DNA of 64,000 bases from Lutimonas saemankumensis. GTDB taxonomy: Bacteria; Bacteroidota; Bacteroidia; Flavobacteriales; Flavobacteriaceae. The notes beneath the pieces are model-generated. The model was given only the letters and a program-made list of their open reading frames with translations, was not told where the DNA came from and did not search any database. The position numbers and the translations under genes are program-made. Of this stretch, positions 36,633-46,841 are shown one piece after another. Location of the stretch: the NCBI RefSeq assembly GCF_020171465.1, contig NZ_JAIUZR010000001.1:186001-250000 (forward strand), written 5' to 3'. Numbering within the stretch: the stretch's first letter is position 1; every line of letters starts with the position of its first letter.

Positions 36633-36652
36633 ACTGGTAAAACAAACATAAT

Positions 36653-37975
36653 ATGCTTTTAGTCTATACCCACAAGGTTACACCAAGATTAACATATATA
36701 TTCAGGCATATTTTTGTCAGGATTCTGCATATTGAAGTTGGTTTTACAACAAAAATAGAGGAATTCATCGGGCATGAAGGCCCAAAGTTCTCATATACCA
36801 AACAACCTTTAGGAAACGAGTTGTTTGTCAAATCCAACGAATTGTTGTTTACTCAGGGAATTGATTACGTTGAGGTTAATATGGTGAACTGGGATGATGA
36901 CCCTTGTTTTTTTCAAACCAATTTTGGAAGCATTGTACCCTGTGATATTTTTGCAGCGAGTTTTTATTTGATCAGCCGTTATGAGGAATATCTGCCACAT
37001 GTAAAGGACCTGTATGAACGTTTTCCTGCCGCTGAAAGCCTTGCTTATCAAAACAAGTTTTTGGATCGCCCGGTCATTGATGTTTGGGCTTTTAAATTTC
37101 GTAGTATACTGATTTCTTTTTTCCCTGGTTACAAGGATGATTTAACAAGCAGTAAGAGAAAATTCAATTATATATCTACAATTGACATAGACAATGCTTA
37201 TCAGTTCAAGCATAAAGGTTTTACGAGAAATGTTGGGGGAATTTTAAAGGATCTCTTTCAATTTAACCTTGCAAATGTATGGATGCGCTTTCTCGTTGTA
37301 TTCGGGATACGACGTGACCCTTATGATATGTACAAATGGCTTCTGGCCATAAAGAAAAAATACAAGATCAGAACGATATTTTTCTTTCTTTTAGGGGAAT
37401 ACAGTACATATGATAAAAATATATCCGCTGGAAATTCGAATTATAAGTTGCTGATCAAAAGTATTGCAGATTATGCGGAAGTGGGAATCCACCCTTCGTA
37501 TTTCAGTATGAAAAATGATTCGAAGATAAAGAAGGAAAAGCAAATACTGGAGAGCATCGTCAATTTCCCCATTAAAAGGTCAAGACAACATTATCTGAGG
37601 ATTGAAATACCGGAGACGTATCAGCATTTGGTTGATCTTGAAATCACAGAAGAGTATTCGATGGGTTATGCCTCTCATTATGGTTTCAGGGCAAGCACCT
37701 GTACTCCTTTTTATTTTTACGATCTGGATTTTGAAATTCAAACCCCTCTGAAAGTGTTTCCATTTGCGGCCATGGATGCTACGTTAAAGGATTACCTGAA
37801 TTTTACCCCAAAAAGATCATTCAATACATTTATGAAGCTGGCCAAAGAAGTGAGGAAAGTAGAAGGAACCTTCATTACCATATTCCACAATGAATCTGTG
37901 AGTGGTTCCGGGCGCTGGAGGGGTTGGGGACGAGTTTATGAAGGCCTGTTAGCAGAACTGAATAAAGTGCTTTGA
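36653..37975 (+). CDS. Polysaccharide deacetylase family protein
   Basis: A 440-residue protein of a group common in Flavobacteria. The N-terminal 150 residues are a family-specific domain. The NodB-like deacetylase region begins with YISTIDIDNAYQFKHKG (about 177-193), supplying the catalytic and metal Asp residues. A later VGIHPSYFS holds the His of the metal site. It has no signal peptide. It probably acts on a glycan intermediate made by the following genes (FemAB-like protein, glycosyltransferase and flippase on the same strand, closely packed). Confidence 0.78.
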   Translation: MLLVYTHKVTPRLTYIFRHIFVRILHIEVGFTTKIEEFIGHEGPKFSYTKQPLGNELFVKSNELLFTQGIDYVEVNMVNWDDDPCFFQTNFGSIVPCDIFAASFYLISRYEEYLPHVKDLYERFPAAESLAYQNKFLDRPVIDVWAFKFRSILISFFPGYKDDLTSSKRKFNYISTIDIDNAYQFKHKGFTRNVGGILKDLFQFNLANVWMRFLVVFGIRRDPYDMYKWLLAIKKKYKIRTIFFFLLGEYSTYDKNISAGNSNYKLLIKSIADYAEVGIHPSYFSMKNDSKIKKEKQILESIVNFPIKRSRQHYLRIEIPETYQHLVDLEITEEYSMGYASHYGFRASTCTPFYFYDLDFEIQTPLKVFPFAAMDATLKDYLNFTPKRSFNTFMKLAKEVRKVEGTFITIFHNESVSGSGRWRGWGRVYEGLLAELNKVL

Positions 37976-38024
37976 TGCTCAAGTCAAATTTACGGGACCC
38001 GGTTCTTAAGATTCTATTTCAAAC

Positions 38025-38897
38025 ATGATCAATTATATTTTCCATAATCAGATAGACAGAGCCAGATACGACGCTTGTATTGAAAATTCCATATCGTGCA
38101 GAACATATGCGTACAGCTGGTACCTTGATGCCGTTTGTGAGACATGGGATGTTTTTATGACAGGTAATTATGAGGTGGTTATGCCTGTTCCAAAAAGGAA
38201 GAAATACGGACTGTCCTATGTTTTTACTCCTTCATGGGTACAGCAATTGGGAATTTTTTCATCCAGGGATATCTCTACTGAGGAATCCAGATTATTTAAA
38301 GAAACATTGGCTTCAAAATTTCATTGGATTGATTATCATTTTAACTCCGGTAATTTGATTTCCGACGGACAGATAACAGTCAAAAAGAATTATGTTTTGC
38401 CATTGAATGGAGAGTTTAGGGATCTTTTAAGGAACTATAATAAAAACAGAAAAAGAGCTTCTTCCGTGAGCTTGGATCATTTGGTTCTTGACAAAGAAGG
38501 AAGCCTTGAGGTTTTTATTAAGAATTACCACGCGATAGAAAAACCTTATAAAATAGAGGAAGATTCGATGAAGAAATTAATGACATTGGCACAAAGAAAT
38601 CCTCAACATGTTCATATTTGGAACGTATTTGATGACAATGGTTTTAGAGGGGGATTAATTTGGGCTAAAGACAGTAAAAGGATTACTTATTTGCTGCCTG
38701 TTGCAAATGAGAAAGCAAAGAATGAGAATATTCCTACGTTTGTTATCAATGAGTTAATAAAAGATCATCTTAATCAAGGACTGGTGTTGGATTTTGAAGG
38801 TTCTATGATCAGCGGTGTTGCAAATTTCTACAAAAGTTTTGGCGCTGATGAAGAAAACTACTATTACTTTAAAAAGAGATTTTTCAATCATGCCTGA
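38025..38897 (+). CDS. FemAB/GNAT-like acyltransferase, hypothetical
   Basis: A 290-residue cytosolic protein. The core around residues 160-285 has the pattern of the double-GNAT FemAB/MprF superfamily (GFRGGLIWAKDSKRITYLLPV, then a C-terminal LDFEGSMISGVANFYKSFG motif). In glycan clusters such proteins transfer aminoacyl or acyl groups to sugars or lipid-linked intermediates. The assignment is by fold pattern only. The last 8 bases overlap the start of the glycosyltransferase gene. Confidence 0.65.
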   Translation: MINYIFHNQIDRARYDACIENSISCRTYAYSWYLDAVCETWDVFMTGNYEVVMPVPKRKKYGLSYVFTPSWVQQLGIFSSRDISTEESRLFKETLASKFHWIDYHFNSGNLISDGQITVKKNYVLPLNGEFRDLLRNYNKNRKRASSVSLDHLVLDKEGSLEVFIKNYHAIEKPYKIEEDSMKKLMTLAQRNPQHVHIWNVFDDNGFRGGLIWAKDSKRITYLLPVANEKAKNENIPTFVINELIKDHLNQGLVLDFEGSMISGVANFYKSFGADEENYYYFKKRFFNHA

Positions 38898-40083
38898 TCC
38901 TGTAAAAATTTGCTTTTTGGCAGACAGACATCATTTGTTTGATGACCGGATCTATTGGAAGATGGCCGTACCGCTGGTTTTAAAAGGATTTGAAGTCTAT
39001 TATTTTCTTATCGGAAATAAAAACAGCTCAGGTATCACAAAAGAGGGGGTAAACTATAAAATTTGGAAAGCAAAAACTTTTTCGAGAAATCAATGGATCA
39101 ATTTTCTGATAAAAAGACTTAATCCAAATAACAACTATAGAAAATTATTCGAGGAGGCTTCGGCATTAAAGGCAGATATTTATCATTTTCATGACCTCTG
39201 GATCAACAGGATAGGAGTCAAGTTGAAAAACTTGGGACATCGTCCCGTTGTTTTTTACGACGCTCGAGAACCCTATGCAGAAGATTATATGTCTTATGGA
39301 AAGAAAGTAATGGCGCTACCAACTCGAATTTTTGCTTACTGGGTGGATCGTTGGGAGAAGAAACAGGCCATGAACTATGACCTGGTTATTGCTAATGAAT
39401 CTTTGGTACAGCAAAACTTTGCCCGCATTATTGGGAAAGAAAGGTCTGTTGTTCTTTTTAACTATAGTGATCGATATTTGAATATGAATCATGATAAGGA
39501 CCAGGTTAAGGAATATGACTTGATCTATTCAGGAACTATAACCAGGTTAAGAGGCGCCATGAATACATTGAAGGCGGTAAAGATAATTCAGAATGAAATA
39601 CCAAACCTTAAATGTCTTTTTATAGGTACATATTATCCGGATTCCTTGAAGGATGAAATGAATTCTTTTTTGAAACAAAATTGCCTCGAGAAAAATGTTG
39701 TACTTCACGAGGCAGTCCCTTATCAGGAAATAGGATACTATTATAGCCGGAGCAAAATTGGATTGTTGATACTGGAACGCGTTAAGACTTATGAGATTAG
39801 CATGCCCATAAAGCTATTCGATTATATGACTTTTGGTTTACCGATCATTGGGAGTAATTTTGGCCATATAAACTCCTATATTACAGAGGACAATTGTGGA
39901 ATTACAGTTGACCCCTCAGATCCGGTGGAAGTTGCAGGTGCCATAATTCGATTATTAAAAGATGAAAAGCTTTATTCAATGTTGAGTAAGAACGCCAGAA
40001 AAGCTGCTGACAGCAAGTACAACTGGGAAAATGAGTTTCAGAAATTATTAGGATATTATCAAAAAGCCCTTAATGAACGATAA
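38890..40083 (+). CDS. Glycosyltransferase family 4 protein
   Basis: From ATG 38890 (overlapping the previous stop) this is 397 residues. The GT-B fold is supported by the N-terminal CFLADRHHLFDDRIYWKMA, the GTITRLRGAMNTLKA segment that begins the donor domain, and the C-terminal MPIKLFDYMTFGLPIIGSN segment with the family's donor-binding Glu position occupied differently. It probably adds a sugar to a lipid-linked oligosaccharide. The open frame reaches 38815, but that part overlaps the previous gene. Confidence 0.87.
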   Translation: MPDPVKICFLADRHHLFDDRIYWKMAVPLVLKGFEVYYFLIGNKNSSGITKEGVNYKIWKAKTFSRNQWINFLIKRLNPNNNYRKLFEEASALKADIYHFHDLWINRIGVKLKNLGHRPVVFYDAREPYAEDYMSYGKKVMALPTRIFAYWVDRWEKKQAMNYDLVIANESLVQQNFARIIGKERSVVLFNYSDRYLNMNHDKDQVKEYDLIYSGTITRLRGAMNTLKAVKIIQNEIPNLKCLFIGTYYPDSLKDEMNSFLKQNCLEKNVVLHEAVPYQEIGYYYSRSKIGLLILERVKTYEISMPIKLFDYMTFGLPIIGSNFGHINSYITEDNCGITVDPSDPVEVAGAIIRLLKDEKLYSMLSKNARKAADSKYNWENEFQKLLGYYQKALNER

Positions 40084-41527
40084 CTCAAAATATAGTGATT
40101 CCGGATTTCGAAAGGATTTTCTTTGGTATGCGATCGGTTCGATATTTCCCTTAATGGCGGGTTTTTTGAAGACACCTATATTCACTCGACATTTTAACAG
40201 TGAATCATTCGGCCAGCTTGGTCTTGTAGGGATTACCTTCAGTTTTCTCGGAATCTTGTTGTTTTCATGGATAAGTTCATGCCTTTGGAGGTTTTATGGA
40301 AAATACAACTCTTCAGGCAGGCTAAATCTGCTCTATTCTAATTTGTCCTTTCTATTTGCCTCTTCCTGTGTTTTCTTGGCGGTATTGAGCGGGTTGTGGT
40401 ATTACTCCGCCAGATCAGAAATGATCAAGGACCTGATTTTTTATTCATTTTTCTTTTTGATATTTAACCAACTTTTTATGGCATATATGGTGATTGTCAG
40501 ATTGAGGGGAAGGGCTCCTTTTTACAATATGATCATCGGTATAAGGACCACTGCAGGATTCTTGATTTCCTTGTTGTTTGTTTTTTTTCTTGACCATCCG
40601 ATCACGGCTCTGGTCAGTAGCCTGGCATTGGTGGATTTCGTTTGTCTTCTCTATTTGTTTGTACATAATCCTGCCAAAGTTAAGTTCGGAATACCTAAAG
40701 TGAATAGAAGCATTTTAACAGAACTGTTGAATTATGGGTTTATGGGGCTGATATTAAATTTGGCTTTATTAAGCATTTCATATACCGATCGATACGTAAT
40801 AGCCCTTTTTTACAGTATGGAGGAGGTTGGGGTCTATGATCAGGTTGCCAAGATATCCCAATTATCAGTAATGTCACTGATTACAATTTACTTTAACACC
40901 ATTAACCCAACTTTATTGAAAAAACTGGATGAAGATTTTAAGTCATCCGTGAAAATGATAGAATCTTATGTCCTGGGATTGGTACTGATCGGATTGCCTG
41001 TAGTTTTTTATCTTTCTTTATTTGCCAGGGAAGTTGCAAGCCTGCTGCTTGGAGAAGCATTCAGAAAAGCTTATGTGCTCATGCCATATTTGTTTTTTGC
41101 AGCCTATTTATACGGAATTGCCAACTTTTTTGAGCTGAGACTGAAGTTTTCCAACAAAATAAGAAAACTGGTGTTCATCGGCTTGATCACAGCTTTGCTA
41201 AATCTCATTTTGAACCTTTATTTTATAAGGGAATTCGGGTATTACTGGGCTGCTTATACTACTTTAATCACTTATGTTTTGATGCTGATTGTTATGATTG
41301 TAAATGATCGTGAAGTATTGAGAATATTATGGATTAAAAAGAAACTGATATTACAGATCATAGGGTTATTCCTGATTCAATTTATTGCCTATGGAATAAT
41401 TATTGATAAATTTTTTCTATCTGTTGGAGTTTCAATTGTTTTAGGAATTATATTTGCGACGATGTATCTGATAATTTTCAGGAAATCTATTTTGGCCCTG
41501 AACATCCCGTTTTCCAAGCAGTTATGA
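40073..41527 (+). CDS. Oligosaccharide flippase (Wzx/MurJ-like, MOP superfamily)
   Basis: A 484-residue membrane protein with 12-14 predicted helices. The N-terminal FLKTPIFTRHFNSESFGQLG is the polysaccharide-transport signature. It flips lipid-linked glycans across the inner membrane for surface polysaccharide or O-antigen assembly. It overlaps the glycosyltransferase gene by 11 bases and the following nucleotidase gene by 4, so the cluster is tightly co-transcribed. No Wzy-type polymerase is in the window. Confidence 0.9.
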   Translation: MNDNSKYSDSGFRKDFLWYAIGSIFPLMAGFLKTPIFTRHFNSESFGQLGLVGITFSFLGILLFSWISSCLWRFYGKYNSSGRLNLLYSNLSFLFASSCVFLAVLSGLWYYSARSEMIKDLIFYSFFFLIFNQLFMAYMVIVRLRGRAPFYNMIIGIRTTAGFLISLLFVFFLDHPITALVSSLALVDFVCLLYLFVHNPAKVKFGIPKVNRSILTELLNYGFMGLILNLALLSISYTDRYVIALFYSMEEVGVYDQVAKISQLSVMSLITIYFNTINPTLLKKLDEDFKSSVKMIESYVLGLVLIGLPVVFYLSLFAREVASLLLGEAFRKAYVLMPYLFFAAYLYGIANFFELRLKFSNKIRKLVFIGLITALLNLILNLYFIREFGYYWAAYTTLITYVLMLIVMIVNDREVLRILWIKKKLILQIIGLFLIQFIAYGIIIDKFFLSVGVSIVLGIIFATMYLIIFRKSILALNIPFSKQL

Positions 41528-42204
41528 ATGTAGGACATATTTTTTTCGATCTTGATCACACCCTATGGGATTTTGAAACAAATTCAAATCGAACTTTTGA
41601 ATATATCTTTCGAAGAAATGGAATTGACCTGGATCTAGCTGACTTTCACAATGTATATCGCCCCATAAACTTAAAATACTGGAAGCTTTTCAGAGAGAAT
41701 AGAGTAACAAAGGCTGATTTACGATACAACAGGTTAAGGGAAGCATTTGACGGAGTAGGGGTTAAAATTGATGATGAAATGATCCATTTATTATCGGAAG
41801 AATATATCACCTATCTTGCTGACCACAATGATCTATTTGATAACGCTATAGATGTATTGGACTACCTTAAAGAAAAATACGCCATCCATATTATAACAAA
41901 TGGTTTTGAAGAGGTGCAGCGAAGAAAACTCAAGAATTCGAATCTTCTGCCTTTTTTTGATCAAATCGTGACTTCTGAAAAGGCTGGTGTGAAAAAACCA
42001 CATCCGGAAATATTCAAATTTGCTTTGCAGGCCGCTGGTGCTGAACCGGACAGAAGCGTTATGATCGGTGACAATTTTGAAGCGGATATACTTGGAGCAA
42101 AGAATGTTGGAATGCAAACGATTTTTTGCAAATTTAACGGGGAGATTGCAACTGAGAATGTCCCGACAGTTGAAAATCTGATCGAATTAAAGCAATTGCT
42201 GTAA
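41524..42204 (+). CDS. YjjG-type HAD noncanonical pyrimidine nucleotidase
   Basis: A 226-residue HAD hydrolase. Motif I is FFDLDHTLWDF at 8-18 (nucleophile Asp10), motif II contains ITNGFEEVQ, and motif IV is MIGDNFEADILGA. YjjG-family enzymes remove phosphate from pyrimidine nucleotides, including damaged ones, and clean the nucleotide pool. Its overlap with the flippase gene seems to be a matter of transcription rather than of function. Confidence 0.9.
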   Translation: MNVGHIFFDLDHTLWDFETNSNRTFEYIFRRNGIDLDLADFHNVYRPINLKYWKLFRENRVTKADLRYNRLREAFDGVGVKIDDEMIHLLSEEYITYLADHNDLFDNAIDVLDYLKEKYAIHIITNGFEEVQRRKLKNSNLLPFFDQIVTSEKAGVKKPHPEIFKFALQAAGAEPDRSVMIGDNFEADILGAKNVGMQTIFCKFNGEIATENVPTVENLIELKQLL

Positions 42205-42279
42205 GAGGCTCAATAGCTGATTTATCAAAATAAATGTATATTTAGCAATTGTTATAAAGAAATTGCTTCGTATCCCCTC

Positions 42280-43713
42280 ATGGTCAAAAATCATCTGTTA
42301 TATCTGACTCTTGTATTTCTGTGCGCAAAATTGAATTGCCAGAATATGCAGGTTTTGTATGATTTTGATCAATTACCACAGACCCTTATGCTTAACCCGG
42401 GAGGAGTTATTGATTATGACAAACATATTGGGGTGCCTTTACTTTCCAATGTTTATGTAATGGCTGGCTCTTCGAGCAGAGATGTTAATTATAATAATCT
42501 TGCGGCTGATGCTGACAGCGATGGTGATGTCTTAAGAAATTTGCATGATTTAGGTTTAGGCAGTAATGAAATATTTGTTTTTAATCAGCAGATCGAATTA
42601 TTCAATATAGGGTTAAGGTTAAAAAACCCGAAATATTATCTAAGTTTTGGTATGTATCAGCAGACAGATGGTTTTTCAGGTTATCCCGAAGATCTGGCCG
42701 ATCTCTTTTTTAATGGAAATGATCAGGACGAAAATGGAGTCCCTGAATTTTATGATCCGTTTATGGCAGATGATGTTAATTCAGTTTTTGAGCTGGTAGG
42801 GGTGTTTCATGTTGGAATCAATAAAAAGGTCAGTGAGCAACTCACCATAGGTGGAAGGTTTAAGTTATTATCGGGATCTCTCGGGCTTCAATCTGGAAAC
42901 AACAGCGGAACTTATTTTCTGGATCTTGATCCGCTGTCAAACAGGCCTTATCAACACACCTATGAGGATTTAAATGTTCGATTGAACACAGCCGGTTTTT
43001 TGGACCCCTTTGATTTAAGTAATGATTTGGGCCAACCTTCTGAAATATTTGCAGGCCTCTTTTTTGTCAATGGGAGTATAGGAGCCTCAATTGATCTGGG
43101 TTTTACGTATAAAGTGGATGATGAGCTTAGTTTCTCAGGAAGTATTTTGGATATTGGTATGATCTCCTTCCAGCATAAACTGACAACGATAGATTTTGAA
43201 GATGCGATTGTAGCTTCTGAAGATTATTATGATCCTTCCGGGAATGAACTGGATTACTGGAGAACATTATATCTTACTGACCAGCTGCCATTGATTACTG
43301 AGGAAAACGGGTTTTCTTATTTCAGGTCTCCAAAGGTCAACGGATCCATGAAGTATACCAAATACCGAAAGACCAAGGCCAAGAATTATGCCTTCAGAAA
43401 TGTATCCTGCGAAGAGGATTATACGGGCGATATTCTTCAAAGCGCATATGGGGTTCAAGTCTACACGGCGTTCAGACCGAAAACCCCGGTTTGGGCCCTT
43501 ACCGGTTTTTATTCCAGAGAATTTACGCGCCACCTATCTGGAAAGGCAACTTACACGGTAGATAAATTTTCATTTTACAATATAGGTATGGGACTTTCCG
43601 CTCATATTAAAAGCTTTAATATTTATGCTACTGCGGATAATTTAGTAGCTTTGACCTCGATCAGAAACAGCAATTACCAATCTGTCCAGTTTGGTATGAA
43701 TTTTATTTTCTAA
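42280..43713 (+). CDS. DUF5723 family outer-membrane-type protein
   Basis: A 477-residue protein with a signal peptide ending near ALNCQN-like residues 18-21 (KLNCQNMQVLYDF). The body is rich in beta-strand patterns ending in aromatic residues, with repeated GGRFK, GFTYKVDDELSFSG and a C-terminal FGMNFIF, as in outer-membrane beta-barrels related to PorV/FadL. DUF5723 is common in Bacteroidota and its function is unknown. It is followed 8 bp later by another secreted protein, so the two form a pair. Confidence 0.8.
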   Translation: MVKNHLLYLTLVFLCAKLNCQNMQVLYDFDQLPQTLMLNPGGVIDYDKHIGVPLLSNVYVMAGSSSRDVNYNNLAADADSDGDVLRNLHDLGLGSNEIFVFNQQIELFNIGLRLKNPKYYLSFGMYQQTDGFSGYPEDLADLFFNGNDQDENGVPEFYDPFMADDVNSVFELVGVFHVGINKKVSEQLTIGGRFKLLSGSLGLQSGNNSGTYFLDLDPLSNRPYQHTYEDLNVRLNTAGFLDPFDLSNDLGQPSEIFAGLFFVNGSIGASIDLGFTYKVDDELSFSGSILDIGMISFQHKLTTIDFEDAIVASEDYYDPSGNELDYWRTLYLTDQLPLITEENGFSYFRSPKVNGSMKYTKYRKTKAKNYAFRNVSCEEDYTGDILQSAYGVQVYTAFRPKTPVWALTGFYSREFTRHLSGKATYTVDKFSFYNIGMGLSAHIKSFNIYATADNLVALTSIRNSNYQSVQFGMNFIF

Positions 43714-43721
43714 GAGCCACC

Positions 43722-44747
43722 ATGAATCCATTTCGAAAAATCTTAAGTTTAGGCCTCATTATTCTTTTTATACAGGTGAGTTTTGCTCAAAATGAACTAG
43801 ATCCCTATAAGTATATCATTATTCCGAAGAAGTATGAATTTCTAAATAAGGAGAATCAATTTCGGGTAAATTCCTATATGAAGCACCTATTCGAAAAAGA
43901 AGGCTATAACACCATATACCAGGGAGAAAATTATCCGGATGATTTATTGGAAAACCCCTGTCTGGGGGTAAAAGCCATGGTGAGTGATCAATCCAGTGCT
44001 TTTACTACAAAAGTCTTTATTTTTCTGGAAAACTGTCAGGATGAGGTGGTTTTTAAAACAGCTCAGGGTAAGAGTAAGGTGAAAGATATGAACAAGACCT
44101 ATGTGGATGCATTGAATAAATGTTTTGTAGAGATACAGTCTCTTGATTATACGTATAATTCCTCGCTTGCCATGAATTCCGGCAGGACGGAAGAATCAAA
44201 GATTGATTCGAACCAAGAATCGGTTGTCACAGCTGAAAAAGAAACAGTACTTGCCAAAGAAACCCCTGAGAAAGATTTAAAGAATGAGTCTTCTGGCCCC
44301 GCCGTCAAAGAGTCCGAAACTGCTTCGGCTAAGCCTGTTGCAGAACCGGTTGCAGTGCCTATTGTTGCCATAGCTACTACTGATGACCCAGTGGAAAAGG
44401 AAGAAGCAGTGGCGGTAGAGGTAAATGAGGTGCCGGAAAAAGAAGAGCAGGCCGCTTCACCCATGGCCCGTGCATTCAAAAATGAAAGCATTTCATTTCT
44501 TTTGGTGGATCAGGGAGCTCAATTACAGGCTTTTGTAACCCAGAGCCAAAATAGCAATTATAGACCCGGAGAACTTATAGGTACGTTTAAGAGGACCTCA
44601 CTTCCTAATGTTTTCAGAGTTTCCTGGAAAGAACCTCAGGAAGGAAGAGAAGAAACCACTGCCTACTTTGATGATGCCGGGAATCTGAATATTGATGTTT
44701 TAAAGGATGGTCAGATACAAGTAATTCAATTTAAGGAAGAAAAGTAG
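43722..44747 (+). CDS. Secreted protein with acidic low-complexity linker, unknown function
   Basis: A 341-residue protein with a signal peptide (ILSLGLIILFIQVSFAQ). Residues 24-140 form a folded domain (DPYKYIIIPKKYEFLNKENQ), then comes a Glu/Val/Ala-rich linker at about 150-245, and the C-terminal 90 residues have beta character (LIGTFKRTSLPNVFRVSW). I recognise no domain. Its coupling to the DUF5723 gene suggests a shared envelope role. It converges on rarA with a 10-bp gap. Confidence 0.7.
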   Translation: MNPFRKILSLGLIILFIQVSFAQNELDPYKYIIIPKKYEFLNKENQFRVNSYMKHLFEKEGYNTIYQGENYPDDLLENPCLGVKAMVSDQSSAFTTKVFIFLENCQDEVVFKTAQGKSKVKDMNKTYVDALNKCFVEIQSLDYTYNSSLAMNSGRTEESKIDSNQESVVTAEKETVLAKETPEKDLKNESSGPAVKESETASAKPVAEPVAVPIVAIATTDDPVEKEEAVAVEVNEVPEKEEQAASPMARAFKNESISFLLVDQGAQLQAFVTQSQNSNYRPGELIGTFKRTSLPNVFRVSWKEPQEGREETTAYFDDAGNLNIDVLKDGQIQVIQFKEEK

Positions 44748-44757
44748 CGATTTTAAG

Positions 44758-46035
44758 TCAGTAATCATATTTTGATTTCCACCTTTTTTTAAGAACTTCC
44801 TTGAACTGGTTTTCTCTCGGGTTATTCCCCGGATCATAAAATTTAGAATTTTTAATTTCATCAGGTAGAAACTCCTGATCAACAAAATTCTCTGAATAGT
44901 CATGAGAATATTTATAGTCCTTACCGTAATCCAGATCTTTCATTAGTTTCGTTGGAGCGTTACGCAAGTGCAGCGGAACGGAGAGGTCACCTGTAGATTT
45001 AACCATTTGCTGAGCCTTGTTAATGGCCATATAAGAGGAATTGCTTTTAGGCGAATTAGCCAGGTAAACGGCACATTGGCTCAATATGATCCGACTCTCA
45101 GGATTACCAATGACAGATACCGCCTGAAACGTATTATTGGCAAGAATAAGGGCGGTAGGGTTTGCATTTCCAATATCTTCCGATGCCAGGATCAACATTC
45201 TTCTGGCAATAAACTTTACATCTTCGCCACCCTCAATCATCCTGGCAAGCCAGTATACTGCACCATTGGGGTCACTGCCTCTTATCGATTTGATGAATGC
45301 CGAAATTATATCGTAATGCTGTTCTCCGGTTTTATCATAACGAACCATATTACTCTGAACCTTGCTCAAAACCAGGTCATTTGTGATAATACACGTGCCT
45401 TCTGAGACAGTATTTACAACAAGTTCAAAAATATTCAGGAGTTTTCTTGCGTCTCCACCGGAAAGTTGAATCAGAGCTTCCGTTTCTCGTAATTCGATTT
45501 TCTTTTTTGAAAGCAGGATGTCGTTTTTAAGCGCCCTGTTTAATAATGTGATCAGATCCTTTTTATCAAATGAATTGAGAATATAGATCTGACAACGAGA
45601 CAACAAGGCAGGAATCACCTCAAAACTAGGGTTCTCTGTTGTCGCCCCTATCAAGGTCACCCATCCTTTTTCAACCGCACCAAGAAGGGAATCCTGCTGT
45701 GATTTGCTGAACCTGTGAATTTCGTCGATGAATAAAATAGGATTTTTTTGGGTAAACAATCCACCGCTGCTTTTTGCTTTTTCAATAATATCCCTTACGT
45801 CTTTCACACCTGAGTTTATGGCACTGAGGGCATAAAAGGGCCTTTCTGATTCCTTGGCAATTATATTGGCAAGTGTGGTTTTCCCCGTGCCTGGGGGGCC
45901 CCAAAGGATCAAAGAGGGGATCAGCCCGTTTTCAATATGAATCGTGAGGGCACCATCCTTTCCAACCAGATGTTGCTGGCTTATGTAGTCTCCAAGCGAC
46001 TTTGGCCTTATTCTCTCTGCAAGAGGTTCGTTCAT
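44758..46035 (-). CDS. rarA: Replication-associated recombination protein A (MgsA/RarA AAA ATPase)
   Basis: From ATG 46035 this is 425 residues. Walker A GPPGTGKT is at 46-53, Walker B is [13 protein letters not shown], and sensor 1 is [11 protein letters not shown]; the tetramerisation domain follows ([23 protein letters not shown]). RarA remodels ends at stalled replication forks. The open frame continues to 46092, but [14 protein letters not shown] is the normal N-terminus. It is divergent from the rhomboid gene. Confidence 0.95.
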   Translation of the reverse strand: MNEPLAERIRPKSLGDYISQQHLVGKDGALTIHIENGLIPSLILWGPPGTGKTTLANIIAKESERPFYALSAINSGVKDVRDIIEKAKSSGGLFTQKNPILFIDEIHRFSKSQQDSLLGAVEKGWVTLIGATTENPSFEVIPALLSRCQIYILNSFDKKDLITLLNRALKNDILLSKKKIELRETEALIQLSGGDARKLLNIFELVVNTVSEGTCIITNDLVLSKVQSNMVRYDKTGEQHYDIISAFIKSIRGSDPNGAVYWLARMIEGGEDVKFIARRMLILASEDIGNANPTALILANNTFQAVSVIGNPESRIILSQCAVYLANSPKSNSSYMAINKAQQMVKSTGDLSVPLHLRNAPTKLMKDLDYGKDYKYSHDYSENFVDQEFLPDEIKNSKFYDPGNNPRENQFKEVLKKRWKSKYDY

Positions 46036-46154
46036 GACGTAAAAGTACGCTAAAATGAAATAGTCTGAAAATGGATTGCAGGGATGGATCAATAATTTTT
46101 TATCAAGAGTAATTTTCTTGAAAATTGTATTTTAGCTCAAAATTGAAGCCTAAA

Positions 46155-46841
46155 ATGAGTCAGCCCAGTCAGTTTAAATTTGCACCTTGGATTCTGGCTG
46201 TGCCGTTATATTTGGTCTTGTTGTTATGGCTGGTTTACTGGTTTGAAGTGAAGTTTGGTTTTAACTTCAATAAATTCGGCATTTTTCCACGAACCTTTTC
46301 GGGATTAAAAGGAGTACTTTTTTCTCCATTTATTCATGGAGATATTAAGCATTTATACCACAATTCTGCTCCTCTTTTCGTTCTGCTGTTTAGCTTGCTG
46401 TATTTCTATAAAGATATAGCCTGGAAAGTTTTTATTTATGGAACCTTATTAACGGGCCTGCTTACCTGGATCATTGCCCGTAAGTCATATCATATTGGGG
46501 CGAGTGGTATTATTTACCTTTTGTTCAGTTTTATTTTCTTTAGTGGTGTGATACGAAAAAATTACCGATTGATCGCCGTTTCACTCATGGTGATCTTTTT
46601 ATATGGAAGTATGGTATGGTATTTACTTCCTGTCAAAGAAAGTGTTTCCTGGGAAGGGCATTTGTCAGGGTTTCTGGTTGGGCTTTCTTTTGCCATATTT
46701 TATAAAAATTACGGGCCCCAACGCTTTCAATATGACTGGGAAAAAGAAAATTATGAACCGGATGAATTCGATAATTTGTTCGAAGAGCGGGAAGAGTTGC
46801 TGAAAAAATCAACCGGAGAGGCCAAAAAAGATGGTTTTTAG
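46155..46841 (+). CDS. Rhomboid family intramembrane serine protease
   Basis: From ATG 46155 this is 228 residues with six membrane helices. The catalytic Ser117 lies in HIGASGIIY and the His169 in WEGHLSGFLVG, with LYHNSAP supplying the loop residues before helix 2. It cleaves membrane proteins; substrates are unknown. A TTG at 46125 in frame is an alternative start. The end overlaps the end of rlmB by 4 bases (convergent). Confidence 0.92.
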   Translation: MSQPSQFKFAPWILAVPLYLVLLLWLVYWFEVKFGFNFNKFGIFPRTFSGLKGVLFSPFIHGDIKHLYHNSAPLFVLLFSLLYFYKDIAWKVFIYGTLLTGLLTWIIARKSYHIGASGIIYLLFSFIFFSGVIRKNYRLIAVSLMVIFLYGSMVWYLLPVKESVSWEGHLSGFLVGLSFAIFYKNYGPQRFQYDWEKENYEPDEFDNLFEEREELLKKSTGEAKKDGF

